NCBI GenBank assembly: GCA_026785795.1
Contig: JAJAZJ010000269.1
Span: 1 to 8,380, forward strand
DNA from: Pseudoxanthomonas sp.
GTDB taxonomy: Bacteria; Pseudomonadota; Gammaproteobacteria; Xanthomonadales; Xanthomonadaceae
Direction of reading: 5' to 3'
DNA length: 8,380 bases
Position 1 is the stretch's first letter; each line of letters begins with the position of its first letter. A program made the translations under genes and the position numbers. Below are positions 1 to 7,044 of the stretch, one piece after another. Under the pieces are notes generated by a model. The model saw only the letters and a list, made by a program, of their open reading frames with translations, was not told the DNA's origin and did not search any database.

Positions 1-285
1 AGGTTCCCGTCCGTCCGCCGGGACCTCGCGTTCGTCGTCGCCGACAGCGTGCCCTGGGCGGCCATTTCGGCCACCGTCAGCGCAGCTGCGGGCCCTTTGC
101 TGCGGGAGGTCCTGCTGTTTGACCGCTACGTGGGCAATGGGGTCGAATCAGGTCAAAAGAGCTTGGCTATGGGCTTGATTTTGCAGGACAACTCCCGCAC
201 TCTGACCGACCACGATGTGGAAACGGCAGTCACCGGGGTGGTGGCTGCCATCGGGCGAGAACACGGCGCCCGGATTCGCGGATGA
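1..285 (+). CDS. pheT: Phenylalanyl-tRNA synthetase beta subunit, C-terminal end (partial)
   Basis: The window opens inside this gene, in frame from base 1, and shows the last 94 residues ending at TGA 283-285. The subunit pairs with PheS as an alpha2-beta2 enzyme that charges tRNA-Phe in the cytoplasm. The visible part is the C-terminal ferredoxin-fold anticodon-binding (FDX-ACB) domain. Its hallmarks are the opening RFPSVRRDLAFVV, the central LFDRYVG, then GQKSLAMGLILQ and RTLTDHDVE, and a short basic end. These elements occur in the usual order and the domain looks complete and intact. ihfA starts 20 bp downstream on the same strand, matching the pheST-ihfA operon order known from many gammaproteobacteria. 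Identification is firm. The full length, the aminoacylation-core partner domains and the promoter lie outside the window. Confidence 0.96.
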   Translation, partial: RFPSVRRDLAFVVADSVPWAAISATVSAAAGPLLREVLLFDRYVGNGVESGQKSLAMGLILQDNSRTLTDHDVETAVTGVVAAIGREHGARIRG

Positions 286-305
286 AGGTAAGGGGGAAAC
301 ACTGA

Positions 306-608
306 ATGGCACTGACCAAAGCGGAGATGTCCGAGCGCCTGTTCGACGAAGTCGGGCTGAACAAGCGCGAGGCCAAGGAATTCGTCGACGCGTATTTCAA
401 CGTGTTGCGCGAAGCGCTGGAGCAGGGCCGCCAGGTAAAGCTGTCCGGCTTCGGCAATTTCGATCTTCGCCGCAAGAGCCAGCGCCCGGGCCGCAACCCC
501 AAGACCGGCGAGGAAATCCCGATTTCCGCACGCACCGTAGTGACCTTCCGTCCCGGCCAGAAGCTGAAGGAACGCGTGGAAGCGTACGCCGGGGTCGCGC
601 ATGCTTGA
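306..608 (+). CDS. ihfA: Integration host factor subunit alpha
   Basis: This 100-residue protein is a DNA-bending nucleoid protein. With IhfB it forms the IHF heterodimer, which kinks DNA sharply at specific sites and serves recombination, replication and sigma-54 promoters. The sequence is a full HU/IHF fold: the N-terminal helices ([20 protein letters not shown]), the turn VKLSGFGNF at about 44-52, and the beta-arm RNPKTGE at 63-69. Pro65 is the residue that intercalates into the minor groove. The C-terminal [12 protein letters not shown] helix follows. Length matches the family (about 99 in E. coli). A strong purine-rich Shine-Dalgarno (AAGGGGG, 290-296) precedes the ATG. It sits 20 bp after pheT and its last 8 bp overlap the next gene, so all three are probably one transcript. 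The alpha rather than HU or beta assignment rests on the pheT context plus the sequence. Confidence 0.96.
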   Translation: MALTKAEMSERLFDEVGLNKREAKEFVDAYFNVLREALEQGRQVKLSGFGNFDLRRKSQRPGRNPKTGEEIPISARTVVTFRPGQKLKERVEAYAGVAHA

Positions 609-957
609 CCCGGGCAGCAACCGCGAATTGCCTCCGATTCCGGCCAAGCGCTATTTCACCATTGGTGAAGTCAGCGAGCTGTGTGACGTGAAGCCCCACG
701 TGCTGCGCTACTGGGAAACCGAGTTCCCCAGCTTGGAGCCGGTGAAGCGCCGCGGCAACCGCCGCTACTACCAGCGCCACGATGTGCTGATGGTTCGCCA
801 GATCCGCGGCCTGCTCTACGAACAGGGCTACACCATCGGCGGCGCACGCCTGCGTCTGGAAGGTGAAGGCGCCAAGCAGGAGTCGGCGCTGAGCAACCAG
901 ATCGTCAAGCAGGTGCGGATCGAGCTGGAAGAAGTGCTGCAGCTCCTGCGGCGCTGA
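601..957 (+). CDS. MerR-family transcriptional regulator, short single-domain form
   Basis: This is a 118-residue DNA-binding protein. The MerR-type winged helix-turn-helix begins at [22 protein letters not shown] (about 18-39, written here across its two helices) and continues through the wing, [13 protein letters not shown], at 50-62. A second helical part ([19 protein letters not shown]) and a C-terminal amphipathic helix, likely the antiparallel coiled-coil for dimerisation, follow. There is no effector-binding domain and no cysteine pattern for metal sensing, so the signal and targets cannot be read from the sequence. The ATG lies inside the end of ihfA (ATGCTTGA overlap) with only a weak GGGG-type ribosome site, which suggests translational coupling. 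A small merR gene after ihfA and before tRNA-Pro is, from memory, a recurrent order in Pseudomonas and Xanthomonas. The target genes are unknown. Confidence 0.9.
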   Translation: MLDPGSNRELPPIPAKRYFTIGEVSELCDVKPHVLRYWETEFPSLEPVKRRGNRRYYQRHDVLMVRQIRGLLYEQGYTIGGARLRLEGEGAKQESALSNQIVKQVRIELEEVLQLLRR

Positions 958-973
958 GCCACGCGCCACCGTC

Positions 974-1003
974 TTCGGAAGCGGCAGGAAAGTCGGATAT
1001 AAT
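974..1003 (+). promoter_or_regulatory. Probable sigma-70 promoter of tRNA-Pro
   Basis: A perfect TATAAT -10 box lies at 998-1003, just after the merR stop. A poor -35 (TTCGGA, 974-979; 3 of 6 matches) sits 18 bp upstream. The bases after the -10 are very C/G-rich (CCCAGCCCCGCC), the kind of discriminator associated with stringent control of stable-RNA promoters. Transcription would start near 1010, leaving a leader of about 30 nt before the mature tRNA at 1041. The -10 is clear; the -35 and stringent control are inference. Confidence 0.7.
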
Positions 1004-1034
1004 CCCAGCCCCGCCGCCAAGGTGGGCATTCGTA

Positions 1035-1117
<83 letters not shown>

Positions 1118-1135
1118 CGAGCGAAAGCATCCCGG

Positions 1136-1165
1136 AAACCCGCCGCGCAAGCTGCGGGTTTTTTT
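1136..1165 (+). terminator. Intrinsic terminator after tRNA-Pro
   Basis: AAACCCGC (1136-1143) pairs perfectly with GCGGGTTT (1154-1161) around a 10-nt loop, and the 3' arm runs into seven consecutive T residues (1159-1165). This is a textbook Rho-independent terminator placed 18 bp after the tRNA CCA end. It should also stop any readthrough from the pheT-ihfA-merR operon. Confidence 0.92.
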
Positions 1166-1262
1166 GCGCCCGGGCTACCCGTTTGCAGTGGCATCCCGCC
1201 ATGCCCCCGCGCGCCGCCGCGCTGATCCGCCCCCGACAGCCGGCGACCTGGATTGATCCGCA

Positions 1263-1277
1263 CAGCACGACGTGCTG
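1263..1277. repeat. Short perfect inverted repeat upstream of the TraB-family gene
   Basis: CAGCAC and GTGCTG form a perfect 6-bp inverted repeat around the 3-base centre GAC. It lies in the 207-bp gap between the tRNA terminator and the TraB-family gene, about 95 bp before that gene's ATG. It could be an operator for a dimeric regulator or a small hairpin. I found no convincing -35/-10 pair beside it. The rest of the gap (1166-1372) shows nothing I can name. Confidence 0.3.
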
Positions 1278-1372
1278 AATGAATCGAATCTGGCGTGCGC
1301 AAGGGGGTGTCGGTTGGTAATGGGGTCAGGCTAATCTGGCCATCCCACGGGCTGTGCAGGAAACCACACCCC

Positions 1373-2398
1373 ATGCGTCTGCTTCTTGCCTGCCTGCTGC
1401 TGGTCTGCACCCCGTTTCCTGCCATCGCCCAGGCCGGGGTCGAACCATCTCCCGAACCGATGCAGCCCATCATTACGGATGATGGCGTGCTGGAAATGGA
1501 AACCATGGTCGTCAGCGGGGTCCAGCCCGGGCCCGGCATGTGGAAGGTGAGCAAGGGCGATAACGTAATGTGGGTAATGGGCACGCTGACGCCGCTGCCC
1601 AAGGGCATGACCTGGCTTTCGCGCGACGTGGAGGCGGTGATCGCGCAGGCGCAGGAGGTCATCCAGTCGCCCGGCGTGACCGCCGGTTCGGACATTGGCA
1701 TGGTGCGCGGTGCGCTGTTGATACCTTCGCTGCTCAAGGCGCGCCAGAATCCTGGCGGTGAAACCTTGGTACAGGTCCTGCCGCCTGAGCTGTATGCACG
1801 CTGGCAGGCGCTCAAGCCCACGTACATGGGCCGCGACCAGGGCGTGGAGAAGTGGCGCCCCATCTTCGCTGCCCGCGAACTCTACGAGGCGGCGATGAAG
1901 AAAGCCGGGCTGACCGAATCCGGGGTCGTCGGCCCGGTGGTACGCAAGGCGGCCAAACAGCATGGGGTCAAGTCCACGCCTTCGGCGGTCAAGATCAAGA
2001 TCGACAAGCCAAAGCAAGCCATCAAGGAATTTGCCTCCTCCTCGCTGGGTGACCAGGAGTGCTTTGCCAAGACCCTGGGCCGTATTGAAACCGACCTGCC
2101 CACGATGACCGCGCGCGCCAATGCATGGGCGACTGGCGACATCGAAGCGCTGCGCGCACTGCCTTACGACGACCAGAACCGCGCCTGCATCGACGCGGTG
2201 CTGGAAACCAGCATCGCGAAGAAGCGCGGCATGGATCGACTGGCCCAGCGGATCGAGGCTGCATGGCTTGAAACCGCAGAAGGCGCACTGGCGCGCAACC
2301 AGGTCACCTTTGCGACCCTGCCGATCTCATTGCTGCTGAAGCGCGACGGCTACCTGGCCAAGCTAAGGGCCAAGGGTTACGTGGTCGAGGAGCCCTGA
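1373..2398 (+). CDS. Secreted TraB/GumN-family protein with degenerate active-site motifs
   Basis: A 341-residue exported protein. The ATG at 1373 is chosen over an upstream in-frame GTG at 1295 because it starts a clean signal peptide (MRLLLACLLLVCTPFPAIA, cut near 19-21) and has AGGA 11 bp upstream. After a linker, residues 55-98 resemble the opening of TraB/GumN (PF01963, Tiki-like) proteins: GMWKVSKGDNVMWVMG, then LPKGMTWLSRDVEAVI. The end, LLLKRDGYLAKLRAKGYVVE (about 320-339), resembles their C-terminus. Catalytic Tiki/TraB members carry two GX2H motifs. Here the first reads GTLT (70-73) and the second position reads FATLPIS (about 313-319), so both histidines are absent. A metalloprotease role is therefore doubtful. 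It is probably a periplasmic non-catalytic family member of unknown function. It stands alone on the + strand and converges with dxs. Confidence 0.8.
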   Translation: MRLLLACLLLVCTPFPAIAQAGVEPSPEPMQPIITDDGVLEMETMVVSGVQPGPGMWKVSKGDNVMWVMGTLTPLPKGMTWLSRDVEAVIAQAQEVIQSPGVTAGSDIGMVRGALLIPSLLKARQNPGGETLVQVLPPELYARWQALKPTYMGRDQGVEKWRPIFAARELYEAAMKKAGLTESGVVGPVVRKAAKQHGVKSTPSAVKIKIDKPKQAIKEFASSSLGDQECFAKTLGRIETDLPTMTARANAWATGDIEALRALPYDDQNRACIDAVLETSIAKKRGMDRLAQRIEAAWLETAEGALARNQVTFATLPISLLLKRDGYLAKLRAKGYVVEEP

Positions 2399-2416
2399 GC
2401 TTCCCGGCAATCTTTC

Positions 2417-2441
2417 GCCGCTACTGCATCTGCAGCGCGGC
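2417..2441. terminator. Stem-loop between convergent genes, possible shared terminator
   Basis: GCCGC (2417-2421) pairs with GCGGC (2437-2441), and CTGCA (2424-2428) pairs with TGCAG (2431-2435). This gives 10 base pairs interrupted by a small asymmetric internal loop (TA against C) with a 2-base tip. It lies in the 60-bp gap between the ends of the TraB-family gene and dxs, where a bidirectional terminator would be expected. Neither side has a T-run, so intrinsic termination would be weak. The structure is seen; the role is inferred. Confidence 0.35.
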
Positions 2442-2458
2442 GCACACCCGCAGCTTCC

Positions 2459-4366
2459 TCAGCTGGCCGCACTCAGCGGCGTCGCGGCCAGCAGCGCTGG
2501 CCAGCGCGCAAGCACCGCTGCGCGTATTCCGGCCGCATCGATTCCGGCTTCGGCCAGCAGCTGTTCGCGGCTGGCATGGTGCTGGAACGCATCCGGCAGG
2601 CCCAGGTGCAGCACCGGCAGCTGCACGTTTTCCAGATTGAGCAGTTCAGCCACGCCGGAGCCGGCGCCGCCCATGACCACGTTGTCCTCAACCGTAACGA
2701 ACGCTTCATGGGTGCGCGCCAGCTCCAGGATCAGCGCCCGGTCCAGCGGCTTGACGAAGCGCATGTTGACCACGCTCAGTCCCAGCTCCCGTCCCACCTG
2801 CTCGGCAGCGGCCACGGTGGCGCCGAAGGCGAGCAGGGCAATGCGCGCGCCGCGCAGGCGCAGGTCGGCCTTGCCGATGGGCAGCGTGCCAAGCGCAGCC
2901 TGCAGCGCTACGCCCGGCCCGGTGCCGCGCGGATAGCGCACCGCGGCGGGCCCCGCATGCTGGAAGCCCGTGGAGAGCATGGTGCGGCATTCGTTTTCAT
3001 CGGCCGGTGCCATCACCACCATGTTCGGCACGCAGCGCAGGAAGCTGAAATCCAGGCTGCCCGCATGGGTCGGGCCATCCGGTCCGACCACGCCGCCGCG
3101 GTCGATCGCGAACAGCACGTCCAGGCCCTGGATGGCCACGTCATGCACCAGCTGGTCGTAGCCGCGCTGCAGGAAAGTGGAGTAGATGGCGACCACCGGC
3201 TTGGCCCCTTCACAGGCCATGCCCGCAGCCAGGGTGACCGCGTGCTGTTCGGCGATGGCGACGTCGAAATAGCGGTGCGGGTATTCCTTGCTGTAGCGGA
3301 CCAGCCCGGAGCCTTCCCGCATCGCGGGGGTGATGGCCAGCAATCGGGGATCGGCAGCGGCCATGTCGCACAGCCAGTCACCGAAGACCTCGGTGTAAGT
3401 AGGGTTCTTCGCGGCCGCCTTGCTGACCAGCCCCTTGTCGGGGTCGAACGGCCCGACCGCGTGGTAGCCGATCTGGTCGCCTTCGGCCAGGTTGTAGCCC
3501 TTGCCCTTGGTGGTGATGACGTGCAGCAGCTGCGGCCCCTTCAGGGTCTGCAGGGTCTTGAGCGCGCTGACCAGGGCCGGCACGTTGTGGCCATCGATCG
3601 GGCCGGTGTAATGAAAGCCCATTTCCTCGAACAGCGTGGAGGGCACGAACATGCCCTTCCAGTGCTCTTCCCAGCGGCGCATGAAACGCGCCGTTGGCTT
3701 GCGCTTGTCGCCCAGCAGCTTCTTGCCGCTTTCACGCAGCGCGTTGAGCGTGCGGCTGCTGCTGATCCGGCCCAGCATCTTGGTCAGGCCGCCCACGTTC
3801 TCGGAGATCGACATCTGGTTGTCGTTGAGGATCACCAGCAGGTTGGGCTCGGGATCCTCCATGCCGCCGGCATGGTTGAGCGCCTCGAAGGCCATGCCCG
3901 CGGTCATCGCCCCGTCGCCGATTACCGCCACCACCCTGCGCTCGCTGCCGGCCTGGGCGCTGGCAATCGCCATGCCCAGCGCGGCCGAGATCGAGGTCGA
4001 GGAGTGGCCCACGCCGAAGGTGTCGTACTCGCTTTCTTCGCGCTTGGGGAACGGAGCCACGCCGTCGGCCTGCTTGACCGTGTGGATCTGGTCGCGGCGC
4101 CCGGTCAGGATCTTGTGCGGGTAGGTCTGGTGGCCCACGTCCCACACCAGGCGGTCGTTGGGCGTGTCATACAGGTAGTGCAAAGCCACGGTAAGCTCGA
4201 TGACCCCGAGGCCTGCGCCGAAATGGCCACCGCTGCGGCCGACCGATTCGACCAGGTAGGCGCGCAGCTCGTCGGCGACGGCGGTGAGTTCGGATTCGTC
4301 GAACTTGCGCAGGTCCGCGGGCAGGTTGATGCGCGAGAGGCGCGGATAACGGGTCGGGTCGATCAT
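2459..4366 (-). CDS. dxs: 1-deoxy-D-xylulose-5-phosphate synthase
   Basis: This 635-residue enzyme condenses pyruvate with glyceraldehyde-3-phosphate, using thiamine diphosphate, to make DXP. It is the entry step of the MEP isoprenoid pathway and also feeds thiamine and pyridoxal synthesis. His48 in the SGGHF motif matches the conserved active-site histidine. The ThDP/Mg signature runs from GDG (150-152) to LNDN (180-183). The pyrimidine domain has the catalytic Glu373 in AIAEQHAV, followed by [10 protein letters not shown] (396-405) and [15 protein letters not shown] (422-436). The C-terminal transketolase-like domain starts near 500. All key residues are present and the length fits the family (about 620-640). 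The start [10 protein letters not shown] is chosen because GGAGGA lies upstream; an in-frame ATG at 4387 would place that site inside the coding region. The gene lies 46 bp after the HNH gene, so the two are probably co-transcribed. Confidence 0.98.
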   Translation of the reverse strand: MIDPTRYPRLSRINLPADLRKFDESELTAVADELRAYLVESVGRSGGHFGAGLGVIELTVALHYLYDTPNDRLVWDVGHQTYPHKILTGRRDQIHTVKQADGVAPFPKREESEYDTFGVGHSSTSISAALGMAIASAQAGSERRVVAVIGDGAMTAGMAFEALNHAGGMEDPEPNLLVILNDNQMSISENVGGLTKMLGRISSSRTLNALRESGKKLLGDKRKPTARFMRRWEEHWKGMFVPSTLFEEMGFHYTGPIDGHNVPALVSALKTLQTLKGPQLLHVITTKGKGYNLAEGDQIGYHAVGPFDPDKGLVSKAAAKNPTYTEVFGDWLCDMAAADPRLLAITPAMREGSGLVRYSKEYPHRYFDVAIAEQHAVTLAAGMACEGAKPVVAIYSTFLQRGYDQLVHDVAIQGLDVLFAIDRGGVVGPDGPTHAGSLDFSFLRCVPNMVVMAPADENECRTMLSTGFQHAGPAAVRYPRGTGPGVALQAALGTLPIGKADLRLRGARIALLAFGATVAAAEQVGRELGLSVVNMRFVKPLDRALILELARTHEAFVTVEDNVVMGGAGSGVAELLNLENVQLPVLHLGLPDAFQHHASREQLLAEAGIDAAGIRAAVLARWPALLAATPLSAAS

Positions 4367-4377
4367 TTGCCGTATTT

Positions 4378-4383
4378 TCCTCC
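4378..4383 (-). promoter_or_regulatory. Ribosome binding site of dxs
   Basis: GGAGGA on the - strand lies 11 bases before the ATG at 4366. It is a near-perfect anti-16S match and settles the dxs start. The alternative in-frame ATG at 4387 lies upstream of it and has only a C-rich leader. The spacing is slightly long but workable. Confidence 0.75.
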
Positions 4384-4412
4384 GCATTGCGGGGGCGGGC
4401 AAGCAGCCTTGC

Positions 4413-5072
4413 TCAGGCCGCGGCGAAGCGCTTGCTGCGCTTGGGCAACTGCGCCTTCAGAAAGGCCATCTGGTCGGCCAGGATGTTGCGGTTGGAAAGG
4501 ATCAGGTGCTCGATCCAGCTGGGCCGGTAGGGCACCGCGAGCAGCGGCATATTGGCCTGCTGCGGGGTGCGGTTGGCCTTGCGGGAATTGCACTGGAAAC
4601 ACGCGCTGACCACGTTTTCCCAGGTGTCGCGGCCTCCCTTGGACAGGGGCAGCACGTGGTCGCGGGTCAGGCTGGGGCGGGAGAACTCGCGCCCGCAGTA
4701 CAGGCACAGCTGCGCGTCGCGGGCGAACAGGGCGGTGTTGGTCAGGGTGGGCGTAGGCGACAGCGCCTGGGCGCGGGCATGGCCGCGCGAGGCAACGATG
4801 GGGTGCAGCTCGATGATGCTTTGTTCGCCGCTCAGGCGGCTGGTGCCGCCGTGTACGCGCAGGCAGGGATCGCCCAGGGTCCAGGCGACGGCATCGCGTG
4901 CATACAGGCAGGTGGCGTCCTGCCAGTTGATCCAGTCCAGGACCCGGCCGTGTGCGTCCAGCGACAGCAGGCGCACGCTGGCCGAATGGGTGGCGGGATG
5001 CGAGGCGAGCCCTGGCGCAAGGGCGGTACCCGGGTGGCCGATCGGTTGAAGCTGGCTGGTATCTGCTTCCAT
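4413..5072 (-). CDS. HNH endonuclease-family protein
   Basis: A 219-residue protein with one HNH domain in its second half. The zinc-knuckle pair is C123-x2-C126 (CLYCGREF) and C158-x2-C161 (CFQCN). Between them lies the betabetaalpha-metal core, [10 protein letters not shown] (138-147) with D138/H139, then W151-x-N153. K165 follows CN. The residues needed for a metal-dependent nuclease are intact. Residues 33-75 ([18 protein letters not shown], then [11 protein letters not shown]) and the tail ([12 protein letters not shown], then [17 protein letters not shown]) are, from memory, typical of a stand-alone HNH family widespread in proteobacterial chromosomes with no settled function. It is not a homing or restriction enzyme by context. 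No Shine-Dalgarno precedes the ATG; a TATAAC box 11 bp upstream suggests a leaderless mRNA. dxs follows 46 bp downstream. The first 30 residues look variable, so the exact start is less sure. Confidence 0.88.
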   Translation of the reverse strand: MEADTSQLQPIGHPGTALAPGLASHPATHSASVRLLSLDAHGRVLDWINWQDATCLYARDAVAWTLGDPCLRVHGGTSRLSGEQSIIELHPIVASRGHARAQALSPTPTLTNTALFARDAQLCLYCGREFSRPSLTRDHVLPLSKGGRDTWENVVSACFQCNSRKANRTPQQANMPLLAVPYRPSWIEHLILSNRNILADQMAFLKAQLPKRSKRFAAA

Positions 5073-5083
5073 CGGAGAAAGAG

Positions 5084-5112
5084 GTTATACCTAATCGTTG
5101 ACGATATGTGTA
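5084..5112 (-). promoter_or_regulatory. Candidate promoter of HNH-dxs with palindrome in the spacer
   Basis: On the - strand TATAAC (5084-5089; 5 of 6 with consensus) is preceded, after 17 bp, by TACACA (5107-5112; 4 of 6). The predicted start near 5077 leaves about 5 nt before the HNH ATG, which would give a leaderless or nearly leaderless message and explain the missing ribosome site. The spacer contains the perfect hyphenated palindrome ATCGT-TG-ACGAT (5094-5105). A second one, AGGT-TAT-ACCT (5082-5092), covers the -10. Either could be an operator. The bases are seen; promoter and operator roles are inferred. Confidence 0.45.
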
Positions 5113-5132
5113 TCACCCGCTCCCACACACGG

Positions 5133-6923
5133 TCAGGCGCTGAAGCGTTCTGCTGACATGGCCATCAGCGGTTCGGCACCGGACTCGATCGCCGCGGCGT
5201 GGGACAGCGTGCGCGGCAGGATGCGGGCAAAGTAGAAGCGCGCGGTTTCGCGCTTGGCCTGCTTGAATGCCTCGTCGTGGCCCGAGGCATCGGCGGCGGC
5301 CACGCTGCGCGCCCACCAATAGGCCAGCGTCACGTAACCGGAATAGAAAGTGTAGTCGGTGCTGGCTGCGCCGATTTCCTCGGCATCACCCGCTGCGCGC
5401 TGCAGGATGCCCTGGGTAAGGCTGGCCCACTCGGCGGCTTTCTGGCGCAGGGGAACGATGAACTCGGCCAGCGTGGCATCGCCTTCATGCTGCGCGGCGA
5501 AGGCTTCGATCTGGGCCAGGAACAGCTTCAATCCCGCGGCCTTGGTCGAGGCGGTCTTGCGCCCCATCAGGTCCAGCGCCTGGATCCCGGTGGTGCCCTC
5601 GTAGATGGTGGTGATGCGCGCGTCCCGGGCCAGCTGCTCCATGCCGTAATCGTGGATGTAGCCGTGGCCGCCGAAGCACTGCATGGCGTGGTAGGTGTTC
5701 TCGATGCACCACTCCGTCTGGCAGGCTTTCGCGATGGGCGTCAGGAAGCTGACCAGCACATCGGCCTGCTCGCGTTCGGCGGGGTCTTCGGCGTGGTGGG
5801 CCACGTCGATCAGCATGCCGGCATGCAGGGCCAGCAGCCGGCTGCCTTCCACCAGTGATTTCACCGTCAGCAGCATGCGCCGCACGTCGGGGTGCACGAT
5901 GATGGGATCGGCGGGCTTTTCTGGAAACTTCGCGCCACTCAGCGAACGCGTCTGCAGCCTGTCCAGCGAATAGCGCAGGGCATTCTGGTACGCGCGCTCG
6001 GACAGGCCGATGCCCTGCAGGCCCACGCCCAGGCGCGCGGTATTCATCATGGTGAACATGGCCAGCAGGCCCTTGTGCGGTTCACCCACCAGGTAGCCTT
6101 CGGCGCCATCGAAGTTCATCACGCAGGTGACCGAGCCCTTGATGCCCATCTTGTGTTCGATCGAGCCGCAGCGCAGGGCATTGCGCTCGCCCATTACGCC
6201 GTCGCGCGCCACCTTGAACTTGGGGGTGACGAACAGCGAAATCCCTTTGGCGCCGGGCGGTGCATCGGGCAGCTTGGCCAACACCAGATGCACGATGTTG
6301 TCGGTCAGGTCGTGCTCACCGGCGGTAATGAAGATCTTGGTGCCGGTGATGGCATAGCTGCCGTCGGCATTGGCTTCGGCGCGGGTCTTCATCAGGCCCA
6401 GGTCGGTGCCGCAGTGTGGCTCGGTCAGGCACATGGTGCCGGTCCAGCGCCCGTCCACCAGCGGCTTGAGGAAGGCCTGCTGCTGCCAGGCTTCACCGTG
6501 CTGCTTCAGTGCTTCCACCGCGCCGTGGGAGAGCAGCGGGAAATTCCCCCAGGCCAAGTTCGCGGCGTTGATCATTTCATTCAGCGGCACGCCCATCGTG
6601 TGCGGCAGGCCCTGTCCGCCATACTCCGGCGCTGCGGTCAGCCCGGTCCAGCCGCCTTCCATGAATTGGGTGTAGGCCTCGCGAAAGCCGGGCGGCGTGG
6701 CCACGTCGCCGCTCGCCCTGTCGAAACGGCAGCCTATCTCGTCGCCCACGCTGTTGAGCGGTGCCAGCACGGTTTCGGTGAAGCGCGCGGCTTCGTCCAG
6801 CACCGCATCCAGCAGGTCTCGGCTGGCGTCGGCATAGCCCAGCCGGGCGAACAGGGCTTCGGCACCCAATACGTCGTAGAGGGCAAAACGGATATCGCCC
6901 AGGGGGGCTTTGTAGGTGCTCAT
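5133..6923 (-). CDS. Acyl-CoA dehydrogenase, long FadE5/DmdC-type
   Basis: A 596-residue FAD enzyme that introduces a trans-2 double bond into an acyl-CoA and passes electrons to ETF. Its length, N-terminal extension and extra C-terminal helical domain (about 466-590; PF12806-like) place it with the ~600-residue class that includes FadE5 and 3-methylmercaptopropionyl-CoA dehydrogenase DmdC, rather than the ~380-residue class. FAD-binding segments are [13 protein letters not shown] (164-176) and [14 protein letters not shown] (192-205). [20 protein letters not shown] (415-434) and [12 protein letters not shown] (441-452) form the active site, with Glu442 the expected catalytic base. All appear intact. 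The substrate cannot be read from sequence. The ATG at 6923 has only a weak ribosome site. A TATAAA box (6943-6948) lies 19 bp upstream, but any -35 would fall in the adjacent REP pair. The HNH gene begins 60 bp after the stop and probably has its own promoter. Confidence 0.95.
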   Translation of the reverse strand: MSTYKAPLGDIRFALYDVLGAEALFARLGYADASRDLLDAVLDEAARFTETVLAPLNSVGDEIGCRFDRASGDVATPPGFREAYTQFMEGGWTGLTAAPEYGGQGLPHTMGVPLNEMINAANLAWGNFPLLSHGAVEALKQHGEAWQQQAFLKPLVDGRWTGTMCLTEPHCGTDLGLMKTRAEANADGSYAITGTKIFITAGEHDLTDNIVHLVLAKLPDAPPGAKGISLFVTPKFKVARDGVMGERNALRCGSIEHKMGIKGSVTCVMNFDGAEGYLVGEPHKGLLAMFTMMNTARLGVGLQGIGLSERAYQNALRYSLDRLQTRSLSGAKFPEKPADPIIVHPDVRRMLLTVKSLVEGSRLLALHAGMLIDVAHHAEDPAEREQADVLVSFLTPIAKACQTEWCIENTYHAMQCFGGHGYIHDYGMEQLARDARITTIYEGTTGIQALDLMGRKTASTKAAGLKLFLAQIEAFAAQHEGDATLAEFIVPLRQKAAEWASLTQGILQRAAGDAEEIGAASTDYTFYSGYVTLAYWWARSVAAADASGHDEAFKQAKRETARFYFARILPRTLSHAAAIESGAEPLMAMSAERFSA

Positions 6924-6956
6924 GCGTCAATATGCTCTGTGGTTTATACGGTTTTC

Positions 6957-7035
6957 GTAGGAGCGCCCTCTGGGCGCGGGCTTTCGCATGTCGTGCATCG
7001 GGAACCAGGAGCTCGCGCCCAGGGGGCGCTCCTAC
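6957..7035. repeat. REP/SMAG-like palindrome pair (inverted GTAG elements)
   Basis: Two 22-bp arms, 6957-6978 and 7014-7035, are inverted copies with one mismatch (26 bp with two mismatches if extended inward). The left starts GTAGGAGCGCCC and the right ends GGGCGCTCCTAC, so GTAG is at both outer edges. Each arm is itself a hairpin: GCGCCC-TCT-GGGCGC (6963-6977) and GCGCCC-AGG-GGGCGC (7015-7029), with the single mismatch falling in the 3-base loop. The 35-bp middle is not repetitive. This is the architecture of REP doublets (BIME/REPIN), and the GTAG head matches what is known as SMAG in Stenotrophomonas. Such elements are moved by RAYT-type tyrosine transposases; none is encoded here. It lies between the lipoprotein gene stop and the acyl-CoA dehydrogenase start, where it could stabilise or end the upstream transcript. 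Confidence 0.88.
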
Positions 7036-7044
7036 AGGAGTGGG

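Noticed and set aside
119..148. Possible internal ihfA promoter in the 3' end of pheT (TTGACC at 119-124)
   Set aside because: The -35 is good, but the bases at -10 spacing (TCGAAT) match poorly. Not strong enough to list, although E. coli ihfA does have promoters inside pheT.
2576..4609. 677-codon open frame on the + strand opposite dxs and part of the HNH gene
   Set aside because: It is a mirror of high third-position GC in dxs. It is rich in His, Gln, Arg and Ala with no recognisable domain, while dxs on the other strand is complete and certain.
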